A DNA stretch of 64,000 bases from Odontesthes bonariensis (Eukaryota; Chordata; Actinopteri; Atheriniformes; Atherinopsidae). Where the stretch lies: the NCBI RefSeq assembly GCF_027942865.1, contig NC_134522.1:10071849-10135848 (forward strand), read 5' to 3'. The notes under the pieces were generated by a model. That model searched no databases. It saw only the letters and a program-made list of their open reading frames with translations, and had not been told where the DNA came from. The position numbers and the translations under genes were made by a program. Shown here piece by piece: positions 50,701 to 63,310 of this stretch (the stretch's first letter is position 1; every line of letters begins with the position of its first letter).

Positions 50701-53700
50701 TCTCATCATTACAGAAAAATCTCCAGTCATCAAACGGGAGACGTTGCCAAAAACGCGCAGAACACTGTCGACTTAAGAGGCAAGCTGCAGTACACTGCAT
50801 GTCCAAAACCTAGAATACTGCGCCGAAGAAAGATTAGCACAAACAAACTCATCACCTAAAGCTCTTTTCAGACCTGAAACACAACATAAATCAATCGTAC
50901 AACATCTATCTGTTAAAGCGACGACATTCTTTCACTTGCATCTTGGTCACCGTTACATAGTTCTTTCATTCATTTATCGAACTTGTATTCTAACCAAGAA
51001 CTCAACCACTCATAAGGACAATTTGACACATAAAAAAACTCCAGGCTCTCAATATCACATAAAACAACACCGACCTTCCTATCATACCATATTCAACATG
51101 ATTTCTTTAATTAATTTATCCATGTAGGAGCTTCCAGTTTACAATATAATCTTTCACTTCTTCTTCATATGCAGTCTGCCGCCTCTTTGAGTTTTGTTCC
51201 CACCATGACAGAAGCATTAAACCTAATCTCATTTGCTTTAGATTGATAAAATCATTTTGTTGGTCTGTAATGGCTGCTCAGTAATAAACGCATGCTATGA
51301 TCCTATCACACTTTTCTCACTGTCTAACTGCTTAAGGCAATCGGCTCCGAAGCCTCTGATGTTGTTTTTCCAGCAAGTTCTGATAATTGTGGGTCAAAAG
51401 CCAACAAAATGACACCACTATAAAATACAGACAAAATATAATTTAGCTTTGATTATTTAATACATTTTTCATGTGGAAAATTGATCGTTAAAATAAATAA
51501 ATGTCTGGGCTTTATAGGACATTTCGAAGGTCTGGTTCGAAGTAGTTCGGTATTGTTCTGTGTTGAAAGCTATAAATAAATGTCGCCTGGTTCGACCAAG
51601 TGAGATTGTTCTTGTGATTTGTGACTGAAACACAACCGTGTACCCTTCAGAAACATCAACATGTTTGGTTGCCATCAAATTCATGGAAGTTGCACACATT
51701 CCGTTTGTGGAAGACTGGCTCCATGATTGGACACAATCTGGAGACGCTCGAGGCCGTGATGGAGAGGAAGACTCCGAACAACTTTAATCGATCGTGGATA
51801 ATCCTGAACACCCTCTCCATCACGTACTGGAAAAACAGCGGGGCTCCTCCTCGTCCAGGAGGCTCATTCAGCTCCGCTTTCACAAGGAAGGCTACAGGAA
51901 AGCCTTCCTGTCGTATGCCATCAGACTTAACAACAGTTCACCTCCGTCTTACAGAGACTCAATGAGTGAAAAAGTATTTATCTGTGTTTATAAATGCCTG
52001 CACCTATGTTCACCCTCTTTATTCAATATTCATACCATTTGCACATTACTGTACATAGTTTTGTTTCTTATTCTTTTGCTCTGCACTGGCTGCTGTAACA
52101 CAGAAATGTCCCAGCCTGGGATCAATGAATTAGAACACATCTTAGTAACATTAACCTGCTAGTTAAAGATTTGTAATTTTTCATTTGAAGAGAAACCTTT
52201 TAAAAAATCTCTTGAAATTTTCGCTAGAAAGTGATGCTATTTACTAAGATTGTTCTTACATTTTAGGCATTTTTATTCATACAAACACAAAACGCGAAAG
52301 GGAGCAAGGGGATGATGGTTATTTAATTTATGTCAACCATGAGGTAAGCTACCTGACCACTCAGCTCACTTTATATCCTACAATCCCACTTTAGTACCCG
52401 TTTCATACCCTAAAAAACACGTGTAATGAAAGTGTGAACTGCAAACAATCGGCCTCCATCTTTGGAGGCGCCACCAACCTGCAAATCCTGTGTCTGGATT
52501 CTTCTTCTTCTTCTTCCTCTCCCATCGCTCTGCATCATCAGCAGTGATTTCCAGCAGTTTCACCCGGTCATAGTCCTCTCCACGAGAGGCACATTCCTAA
52601 CAGGCAAAGATTAGTTGGATTGAAAACGGGACAACACACTTTGGAGAAATTTTAGACACTATTTTTCTTAAGATTCTGGTCCATCACACAGTTTCTTTGG
52701 GTGTTTTACTCTAAAGCTGATCCTGTAGCATGATGATAACTACTGATTAAACTCTTAAGTTGTGTAATTCATGGTTTTTAGGGGTCTAGTGCTTAAAAAC
52801 CTAATTTAGTGCATTTCTTTGATTGACTACTTACCCTCTTCCGATTTTACAAAGTCCAATAATTGCTTTGCTCCATCAATAAATCATCCACTATTATCAT
52901 GTTGTTTTAAGGACCTTCTAGTGCTTCTGCAAACCAGCAAAAGTTGAACTTTATATCCATCGTTCTTTCTTTCTGTTTCTTCCAAGTACATTTCATATCC
53001 AAAAGGATCTTCCACCTTTTTTATATAAAAAAATGAACCACTTTATCCAGCTACATAATTGTGTTTAATGTTGTAATGATTACCATATGAATTCTTGAAA
53101 TACAGCCCAAACATTTTTTGTGAGTATAGTGTGAGCTTATCCTTTAAGTCCCTAGCAGTTTTATCCTGAAAAACTATATTTTTTACCAGATTTAAAGAAA
53201 TTATCTGAAGAAGTTCCTGAAATATTGGATTTATCAAAATGGAGTGGGGCAGTTGATAGAAAGGACGAGTGAGTTTTGAGCCTATAACCTTATTAAAAAC
53301 TGAATAATCTTGATAAAATAGGTCTATGGCTACAAATGTAGACTGAAAGACCAAAAATACCTTTTTCTTTTCACCTTCAGCGAGCTCCCACTCCAGTCGA
53401 GCTTTTTTAGCCTCCCAGTTGGCAGGAAGTTTCTGCCTCTTATCCTCCTCCACAACCTCCTGATGATTTAGTTTACGAGCTTCGTTCTGTAGTGAAAATG
53501 AACACACACAGAAAAACAGGATTACAGGGAGAAATATGTCAAGAAAGTGACGCTAAACACGACTGGAATCAAAACCATGATTTATTGAACTGAAAATAGA
53601 ACAGCCCTCTATGATTTTGTTTTTAGCTTTGTGACAGCCCAGCTTACCACGTACCATTAATTATGAGAACCTGTACAAGTTACAGTGGTTTCTCTTGGTT

Positions 53701-54157
53701 GATTAAAGCATGGTTTTGATTTATAATTTAAAGTAAAAACAACTGACCCGTTTAAAATGTAACTCTCTAAATTTACGAAGTCTCGCTTCTCTCTTGTGGC
53801 CAGTCAAAGTTTCACTTGGTTCCCCCTCAGCAGCTGTGACAGTTTCCTGCAAGTCAGAACAGTTATTCAAAATATAAAATCGTCCTGTTTTATGGCGAAG
53901 AGTAGTCTACTACGGGTGAGACAAATGTAAACACCTCAGAGATGTAACGTTAGTTAGCACATACGCTAAGAACTGTTAGCTTAGCACGACAACATACGAC
54001 GGTAAAAAAGACGGAAAAGAGACATAATCTTCCGGTAAACAGAAACTGAATTACTCTGAACAACAGTATTTATCAATTGTTAATCCCACGTATAATGTCA
54101 AAAACTATTTTCCAAATCCTTTAACATAAAAGTACGAACCTCGCTACACGACGCCAT
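47787..54157 (-). CDS. syf2: pre-mRNA-splicing factor SYF2, complete
   Basis: Spliceosome component (Prp19-related, joins catalytic complexes) and cyclin-D-type interacting protein GCIP-interacting p29. Seven exons: 54140-54157 (only six codons, MASCSE), 53748-53846, 53361-53486, 52479-52596, 49583-49673, 48948-49046, 47787-47952; 717 nt, 238 residues (human 243). Conserved blocks: [90 protein letters not shown], and the near-invariant end [40 protein letters not shown]. Highly charged, mostly helical. An ETS-type CCGGAAGT lies about 26 bp upstream of the start codon. Intron 4 (49674-52478) contains a LINE relic. Confidence 0.97.
51720..52150 (+). mobile_element. 3' end of a fish non-LTR retrotransposon (LINE) in syf2 intron 4
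   Basis: A plus-strand stretch whose frame at about 51830-51960 reads [20 protein letters not shown] then [18 protein letters not shown], a pattern I associate with the C-terminal end of fish LINE ORF2 proteins. It is followed by an AT-rich tail ending GGGATCAATGAATTAGAAC. It is 5'-truncated as usual for LINE copies. The clade (Rex1/CR1/L2) is not certain. Confidence 0.5.
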
Positions 54158-54182
54158 TGTTGTGCTAGGCAGGGGAAAGGGA

Positions 54183-54190
54183 CCGGAAGT
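54183..54190 (+). promoter_or_regulatory. ETS-type site in the syf2 promoter
   Basis: CCGGAAGT close upstream of the syf2 start codon, typical of housekeeping promoters; a weaker CCGGAAAT is at 54371-54378. Confidence 0.4.
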
Positions 54191-57100
54191 GCGACTTTCA
54201 TACAGGATATTACGTCAAAATCTAAACACGTATATTCATAACAAAACAATACAATAATAATTATTATTATAACAATAACAACGGTCATAGTAATAGTAAC
54301 AATAACAGCAATAGTAACAAAATAATAAGACAACTATTTTTCAAGGGATGCTGAAGTAATTCTAGTTCATCCGGAAATGTCGATCTCTCCCTTCAAAAAT
54401 AAACGTCATGGTCTACTCAGTAGATGGAATAAAACAACAGCAGCATAGTCTTTCCTGATCATTTTAACCATACATTAATTTACTTTTAGACAGAAATATA
54501 GTACATCCATCTCTGCTCTTTCAGTTGTTGGTCTTTTTCAAAATAGATTTTAAACCCATCATTATTTTGTGAGCCGTGCTTCTCTCACATGAGAGAGATC
54601 TTATTTTTAACTGCTCATATAATATTTGCTGTTCATGCTTTATTCAAAATATTAATCTCAGTACACCTCAAATAATGTCAAGCCCAGCTTCTGACTTACA
54701 CTTTGATTTCTTAAACTAACAGTCAATAAAACAATTAAGTTACACTTGGAAATTAAATGCAGATGCTTCTATTTGAAGAATAAATCCACTTGTGTTTGTC
54801 ATTGTACTGTATGCCTAAATCAGCAAGTCAAGATGCAGAGTTGGAATTTTATTTTTCTTCTAAGCCGAGATAGACACTTTTTGAGACAGATTAATTATTT
54901 GTGATATCGGGAAAAGTAGAATCACAACAGTTTCAAGGTAGGCAACGAAGACTAGTGACAATCATTTTGTATATGATCAAATGACAGTTTTGTTTACATT
55001 CTTAACTTCTGCTGACTTTGAATAAAGGGGAAAAATGCGTTTTTACACAAGAAACAATTTAATTTTGCATAATGTTTTGTAGGAATTGACACATCTGGTC
55101 CTGAGTTACATCCAAAATCCTTATATCTTTTAGGCCACAATGACTTTTGACAGCAAAACTTTAATCATTTCATATCTGATTCCAAGTAAAAATGTAATTC
55201 TTTCAAGAGTTGCTGAAATATGTCCTTTCTAAAGAAAAAAAGCAGAAAACATAAAGCCTTCCTCTACAACTGTTTCCAGCTGCGGAGAATTTTAAAGACT
55301 CATCTGATTTGCCAACGTTACAATTTAACAGAACAATTTCTATATCCATCAAAAAGATCCTTCTTGAGCATCATTAATTAACGCTCGTAAATGAGAATAC
55401 ACAGAAACAACAATAACAAAAAAGACACAAATACACTCATCACTTGGGTGGTTTTTATCTGCGTCAATTGTACATTATTTTGTTATTTTCAAGCTGTCTG
55501 AGCAGAGTAAGAAAACTCAACGCACTACCCGGTCATGAATAAAAATGAACCTCTTTGATACATTCGTTTTCCGTGTGTGTGTGTTTCGTTATTTTCCACA
55601 CCTCCTGTGGAAACTCCTCTTGTAAGACGGCGATCCATCTCGCTGATTTTATTTGGTGTTGTTTAGTCTGACGACTGCACGTTTGTGTAAACAGAGTCAA
55701 ATTATTATGACACATAAAAACCACCCCCAAAACTGGTCGTATCATCACAAGAGACTCATAACTGTTTGTTGTTATGCTTCCTCAGTTGTGTGCATGTTTG
55801 CTCATTTCATCATGGCACCATGGTAAAAGTAATTGCCAGACGTCTTGTGTTTTACAGAAATGTCTTTGTGTATAATTTTAAACCCGCCCATATTGCTTCC
55901 TTTTGAAGTTTAAATTCACCGAAAAATCCTGCCGGACTGTATTGGAAACTGGCATGGCACACACTGACAGCAATTATGAACATGACTGGAGGTTATAAAG
56001 TGAGAGGCATGAAAGGTCAGGCATAAAGTCTTCAGTGTACCACACAGAGAGTCTGTTTAGACTCTCCTAAACCCAATTGTTATGGTCGTTTTTGCTGCAA
56101 AGAAACTAAATCTTGCATGTATTATGATGCATTTTATTTTTACCCAGAAACACACGAGTATCATTCAAGGCCTTGGAACACGGGACCTTCAAATCTGATT
56201 CAATGATCTGATCAGAAGACAAAAGTAAACACTTTCCAAAAGCCATCTGAGCATGTTTGACTTGCCGAAATGGATGTGCTCCCTGTTTGATTGCATTATA
56301 CTAATAGAGATCCTTTGGAGGATGTAATTAAGTGAAGTTTATAGTCTTAGATTAAAGCATCCTCTAGATCACAGGCAATGTTAATGGAGTGATGCATTTT
56401 CACTGGAAACCAGATGGGAGTACATCACAACAGAGCAAAACATCACTGGGTGCTGTAATGGGCATGGGTCTACTATTAACATGGAAAAAGGAAAACATCT
56501 TCATAACGAATGACTCTCAAATAAGTGACTGAAAAAATGGCTGGTGTAAGAAACAGGATGAAAAATAAAGAGCATTTCCTCTGTGCTTGATTAAAATTCA
56601 AAATGGACACGAGCACAACAACTTAGAGTGGTGTTTATTACTTTAAAATCTCCAGACGTAAATACAGAACAGTCATGAGTTTACAGTGTGTCTTATGGGT
56701 GAATATTTTTTTTCTTGATAGCTGTTAATCTCTCTCTGTTGATGTCATTTACACATTATTCACTGTTCTCAAGTATTCTCATATGTCAACTTCCCTCAGG
56801 GTGTATTCATTCACTCTCATGGAGATTCGAACATTTTGTGCTCTCTGTCCATCGAGAACAGAAAGAAACGGAGCCAAGAAGTCGACAGCTTGTCGGCAGG
56901 AGTTTGCTCAGTTAAACAGAGTCCACTCATGCAGGAGGTGTTGACTGTGATCAACTCACAGATATCAATGAAGCAATTATTACCTAACAATTCATTAATA
57001 GGGGATCTCCCGATCTGGTGCCTGATAACGGATCATTAGCAGTAATGATGTCCTCCATTATGGATCTTTAGGGAAGCAATGATTTACAGATTCATAATCT

Positions 57101-58628
57101 TGCAAGAATCATAACATAACAAGAATATAGAGAAAAAAAGATGTATAGAAACCAGTGAAATATTTACAGACGTTATGCTGACTGCGAGAGTTATACAGCT
57201 ATAAACATTCAAATCTGACATATGACAACATCCCTCTCCAGACTTCCACATCAGTTCATAAGTTACAAAAACAGCCCTTCCGACATTAAATGCTGCAAAC
57301 AAGCTGTTATCTTAAAACCCTTTCTGCTGTTCTGTTCTGTTCTTTTTTTTTACATGAGTGTAGAGTCATTCTTGTGTTAAATAACATAAATCCAGAGTAT
57401 GACATTTCAGATGGATCAGATAAAATCCTGTCAATCTGAAGAATGTCTTGCAAAGTGAAGGATAAATGCATTCCCATAACTTTCCCTGCTGTTTTCAACT
57501 AATCACTGACTTCATAGCTGGCGTTTGATCAGGATTTGCTTGCCAACAAACATTACTTTGCAGCTATACCTCATTTGCCACCTATCTGTCCCCTATAAAT
57601 TACTCAAATTTTATGCCCCCCCTCCCCTCTGCACTGGTAACCATAAAGTTTGATGTTCAATACGTGTAAATAAAACATACTTTAATGTGTAGTATATTTG
57701 ATTTTTGCAACATTCAAAGCACATTCAAACGATTAAAGAGTATTGATGGTTTCCAAGACTCAGTTGGGAGAATGTAACAAAAGCACAACAGGATCATGAA
57801 CACATTAGGCTTAAGCAGCATTCTAAGTTCACTAAGTTTATATATATATGCTTTATTTGTGGGGTTGCTATGAAGCACAATCCCACTTTATGTTGCCAGA
57901 ATGAAAAAAAAAAAAACTTGAAAATTTGTCCTGCAGCGCTTATCAGAGAGCAGAGCAACGATTGCTATGACTTTTCTCAGATAAATACAGTATGTAGTGC
58001 CTTTTCTGATTAAATAACTCACAAGTAACTGTGAAATAACTCAAACAAACAAACAAATAAATATCCTAATTCAAAATCAATGCCTAAAATGTTCAGAGAT
58101 GAGGAACAAAGAAAGTTTCCACAGTTTTCACTCTACCTGAATAATTTTTTAAGAATTTTTTTCTTATCCTCATAAAACAACTCTCAAAGGCAACAAACCG
58201 GCACTTTTTGAGCTGGAAGCCTCCAAATGACAAGAATACCACCAACAGCCAACATAAACTTCAACACAAAATGAGAGCAGGTTTTTCAGTGAAATCCAGA
58301 GGTTACTTTGTTTTTAAGTAGTTCATATCGCCACATTTTGTAATGTCTTACTGATGTGTGCGGGGCCTAGTGCTCACAGAGGCTCAGTCATATCAGTAGG
58401 AGTTACAGTTTTCCTCTGAAAGGCAGCAGATTGAGACAGCAAAAGTAAATTTTGAGGTAACCTCAACTCACAGTTGATGGACATTTTGTAATCAACAATT
58501 TCTCCCACCTCTGTCTGATAGATTTAACTTCAACTTCTTAAGCACTCATCAAGAGAGAAGTGTTGACAGAGACAATTTCTGCAATCCTGTGTAATTTCTC
58601 CAAAAATTGCATAATCAAGAAGCAAGAA

Positions 58629-58728
58629 GGTTGCTGGTTCAAATCCTCAAATGAGAGCTGGGATAGGCTCCAGCTCTCCTGTGACCCTGAGTTGGTTTAA
58701 GTGGGTATAGAAAATGGATGGATGGAAG
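58629..58728 (+). mobile_element. 3' tail of an L2-type LINE or derived SINE
   Basis: GGGATAGGCTCCAGCTCTCC then TGTGACCCTGAGTTGG and a terminal AAAATGGATGGATGGA run, the standard 3' tail of a very common fish retroposon. Confidence 0.75.
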
Positions 58729-61179
58729 ATCACTAATTTGACAACACTTCTTACGAGCCTACAACATGTTCATTTCCTGCAATAGACACAGATTTGCTTT
58801 CAATTTTAAATCCAGACTGAATGTGTGACGGGCAGCCTAAGGATCTCAGTTACGTTGTCGTGGCCATTTAAAGAATACTAAACTTTAGTGCAGTAGGACA
58901 TGGATCTCACATGTTGGGGCCACCCAAAAATGCTGAACAGTCACTCCTCAATATTAACTTTTCCAGTCAAGCAAATCAGTTCTGAAATAGGGTAACATTA
59001 TATCTGCAAATAAATTGCACTTTGGTGGCAGATTTATAAATATGAAACAGACTTCATGGTGTTTTATAACAGCCTCCCATTAATAAAGGAAAAAGTTTGT
59101 TGAGTTTGCTTAATGCTATGAATGAGATACTATATGTTTTTTTGCACACATGCACGTGTTTGACTGGTGCTCTTATCACGCTCTTAATAAGAGCTCCTCT
59201 AGATAGCACACAGGGGGGGCAGGGCCTCTTGCTGAGCAGGCAGCTGCTTCACATCTGGAACTTAATATAAACATCATGGCCAATAAAATCATTCCATTTC
59301 CTTAATTACTATTCCTGTCATTTCCGCACTAAATGAAAAGTTATTAATTCAGGGCCAACACAAACATGGTTCTCCAATACGAGGAGCTGCTCCGAAGCGT
59401 CGCCACCCTGACTACAGGCTGCTGTCACTGGACTGGAACCACAAGCTCCTGCCTCGCTCTGCCAGTGTGCGTTTGAGTGAGTGTGTGTAGTGAACAGAGG
59501 CCAGGACGCTACAGACATGATTGGAAGACAAGATGCCGTCTTGTTTTCCATCTCCTCCAAATGTCCCAGCTGGTGCCAGCATGATCATGACAGGCAAAAG
59601 CAGTCCTGTTTCATCCCCCTACCCCCTCCTGCTCTTGTTATTTCGCTGCCTCTCAATGTGTTCGACACATGCATCGAGACCCTGTTCTCTGTTTATACTA
59701 GGCTTCCAATGTATTCATTTTCTCTCGTCCTTGTTAAAATAACCTAAAGGGTGATGATAAGACTGTTCACACAGTCTCAATCTGTGAATACTTAACACTG
59801 TTAAACTTGTTCGAAGAAGGGACAGCGTCATATGTCATGATGAAAATGTTCATCTGAGGCTTTCCTCGCAGCATTTTGTTGTCAGCCATCATAAGCGGTT
59901 AAAGGCTTTCCATTGATTTGAAAGCTGTTGCTGCCTTAAGATAAACACATGTCCAAAGGGCATGGATGTATGGAGTGAATGAGGTTCTAACTGGATGATA
60001 GTCCCCCCATCACTTAATGCATCTTTGTGAGGGCACAAATGACAGTGTGTGTGTTGTTATACAGTGTATGCCTCACTAATTAAGTCTTCCCCTGCAGGCA
60101 AAATAATGCTAACATAACGTAGATCGTGACATATATGATTTGACACAGTTCTAGCTGCACTGGCTCCAACTGAAGCCTTCCTCAGGCAGAGATGGGAAGA
60201 GGATCTGGTGAGCCACACATATACTTACACAAAAGATGCATGCATGCACTCAAATACCACCAGTTTTGTAGTCAATGCTTTTGCTCCACCACACACAATT
60301 AAAGTTCCAATTAAAGGCCATTATGGGTTCTCCACTAGCAGCAACCGCAGGGAGAGCAGCTCCACGACCCGTACATTGCGGGCGCACAGATGTCTCCTGT
60401 GTTGTCATCCAAAGGAACTCAGACTGATCCGCAAACTTTATGATCATAATTACTGATCAAAATTAAAGTGCAACAACAATATAAACTCCGAGGACTGCAA
60501 TAAAAAAAAGAAAAAAGAAAAAAGTTTGAGCGATTCCGGTAAGTGGGGCCAAGGGGGACTGTCAGAGAAGAGTGTTTGTAAGATGCTCATTCTGAGGAGA
60601 ATTTATTGAGGGGATGACAAGCACTGTCTGAAGCTACTCAAACCACTCCTGTTTAACACAAGAGGGAGCCATTTTCCTGATATTTCACCAGAGTTTGAGT
60701 GACGATATTAAATGAAAAGGCCACTTTTCATGCCTGTTCTAACTAAAGCTACATGACCCTCATTTCACAATGCCACTATTACCAGCAGATTTGAGTTCTC
60801 ACCATCAGAAAAGAAAGCAGAGGGCCCAATATATCAACTGTGAAGCATCCATTCACCACCAGACCCACACACAAGTTCAACAGAAGTGTCTTCCCTTGAG
60901 CGGGGCCCAAAAGTGTCATGGGTTTCCGCTTCTGAGTTCCCATCCTCTTACCCAGTGACCTTAATGAGAGAGTAAAGCTCTCATCTGGCCAAACAATACT
61001 CTGTTGTATACGGTCGTGATAAGAGGTGGCCACTCAACAGCCTCTGGACATGCAGCTGTGTAGGCGAACAGTCTTCTCTATTTGTCTCCGGCATGACACG
61101 CAAAATCAGTTGCCAGATAAAATAACTTCACACAGAATCACACACACGTGTCAAAATGCATGAGGCTGCGCCAACGCAC

Positions 61180-61220
61180 ATGCACACACACACACGCGCG
61201 CACGCCCACGCGCACACACA
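61180..61220. repeat. CA/CG dinucleotide repeat
   Basis: Alternating purine-pyrimidine tract mixing CA and CG units (CACACACGCGCGCACGCC), capable in principle of Z-DNA. Confidence 0.85.
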
Positions 61221-62306
61221 CAAGAAGTGAGTCCCATTCCCACCCAATTCTGCTCTCTGAGAACAAACAATCTGTTTAAACTGCGGTGGCTTCTTTCATC
61301 TTAGGTTCAAGGCGCCGATGATCTAATTTCAAATCTGATGATGAACAAATCAGAGCCAAATAACTAAAACAAGCGTCAACAACAACATCACAGTGAACTA
61401 AGTGATAAATGAGCTCTTTCTTCGCTGACAATATGGCTTATTCTCTGAACTATTTAGGGATTAGAGAGGTCTTTTACATTAATGGGCAAACTTATTTTGC
61501 AGGGCAGAAAACTCGAATTAAGTAATTTTCAGAGTGGAGAGTATTTTCCCCTGGGAAAAATGTAAAAGAAGAACTTTCTGAGTGAGAAAATGTAATATTT
61601 TTGTAGAAAAATTAGTCTTATAATTGGCAGAACAAAGTTCACCAAAAGACACTAAAGCTTTAAAACATATGTAAAGATAAGTGAAGTGAAAAAAATGGGG
61701 AATGTGTACCTCTACGGTTTCATAAAAGCTTTACAAATTCAGTAAACATGATACAGATCATTTTGCCATGCAAAGGATTGAAGGAGACCATTTCAACACA
61801 TACACAAGTTACTACAGGGGTCCGGTGGAATAGTCTCATAGTGTTTTGTTTAGGAACCTTTCTGACAGAGGGAAATGATGGAAGCATCTGAGTAGCAGCC
61901 AAAATAAGAGCTGTTTGAATTCTTCAAATGCCAAAGGAAAGGAGCTCAAATGCTTCCCTAATTATCTCCTTTAGCAGAGGATACCCCGGACCATCCTTTA
62001 TGAGAGAAAAGACATAATTCAGTCCAACAGTCACCAGCGGCCGGGGCTTTCATAACAACGCTTGATTATTTTCATCCACGTGTACTAACTGTGATTCATG
62101 TGGGTAAATATGAGGACGGGATAATTATTGTTCTTATGATATGATTATGATTTATGTGGCATAATTTTCAAATGACAGCGTAACAAATTGTATCAAGTAT
62201 CTAAAGCACTTATTGAGGAAGATTTTTTGAACATTTGTAGTTTCCGTGCTGCAGACCCACATCGCTGCTCAGTGTAAGTGTGGTTGGATTCTCGTTGCAG
62301 TGTGGT

Positions 62307-62402
62307 CGTCTTTTCCTAAGTCTTTAAGAATTCTTCCTACCATCTTTCCTTAACCCCATGACATTTTCCAGGAGGTCAAGGAAAAGAGCTTAGGAAAAGA
62401 CG
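62307..62402. repeat. inverted repeat with 14-bp perfect arms
   Basis: CGTCTTTTCCTAAG at 62307-62320 is the exact reverse complement of CTTAGGAAAAGACG at 62389-62402; the intervening sequence is partly self-complementary. It may be a small hairpin-type MITE. Confidence 0.75.
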
Positions 62403-63089
62403 GTAGGAGGTCATTTTTTAAAACGTTTCGACAGGATCCACAGTCACGGGCGGCAGCAGCTTTTAATGGAAGACAGATTGAACCTATAACCACCTGTAAC
62501 AAAACAAAGGATAGTTTGTGCTTCAAAGGTTGTCTCCCACACTGAAAACAATAAGATAAAACTTGACTTTGCTTTTACTTTCATGTGTATTGATTTTTCT
62601 TATAATGACCATTTTGACGTGCCCATATTTATTCTTCAACCGTTTTCTGTACAACGTTGCGTGATGAATTGAAGTGGTGAATTACAATTGTGATGTGTTT
62701 GTTAATAAAAACATGAAAACACAGACATGCAGATGACTGTAAACTATCTTGACAATGGTGACCTTTCCGACCCTGTCTGTCTGGACACACAATTAAGATG
62801 CGTTTCAGATGGGACAGTTTGTGGGCACCAAAACAGGAGGAGTGGTAGGTGAAGAGCAGCATAAACAGATGATGAAACAATAAAACAAAAAAGCTTGTAA
62901 ATACGAAAGAACACATTAAACGTTGTCTACAATATTACTCTAATGACTAACATATTGCATTATAGTAGTATTGTATGTACAGGTAGGTAACACAGTCCAA
63001 CAGTTAGCACTAATAATTGCAACTAAAAGTAAAAAAAATAAGCAGATTTCATTTATACCTCTGGTAAGCTGCTCATTTTCACAGCTACA

Positions 63090-63310
63090 CCTCAAGAGGA
63101 AGAGATGTCACATGCCAATCAGAGGTTGATGGTTCAACTCCCGGCTTACCTGGACCACATTACAAAGTGACCTTGGGCAAACACCGAACCCCACATTGTG
63201 CAGTGTAGCCTGTAACGCTGTTTAGACTAAGATGTGATGTATGAGTGTGTGTGTTAATGGGTGAATGAGTGCACAACTAGGCTAGAAAAGCACTATATAA
63301 GCAGGCTTTT
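63090..63310 (+). mobile_element. diverged tRNA-derived SINE
   Basis: GGTTCAACTCCCGGCTTACC (box B-like, 63132-63151), then CCTTGGGCAAACACCGAACC, GTGTTAATGGGTGAATGAGT and the ending TAGAAAAGCACTATATAAGC. These elements occur in this order in a very common teleost SINE. Confidence 0.75.

Noticed and set aside
51621-51965. 114-codon plus-strand frame as a novel gene
   Set aside because: The recognisable LINE-like peptide lies in a neighbouring frame, so this is retrotransposon debris.
53043-53507. 154-codon minus-strand open frame as a long syf2 exon
   Set aside because: Only the part 53361-53486 matches SYF2; the remainder is read-through into intron 3 past a clear GTATTT donor.
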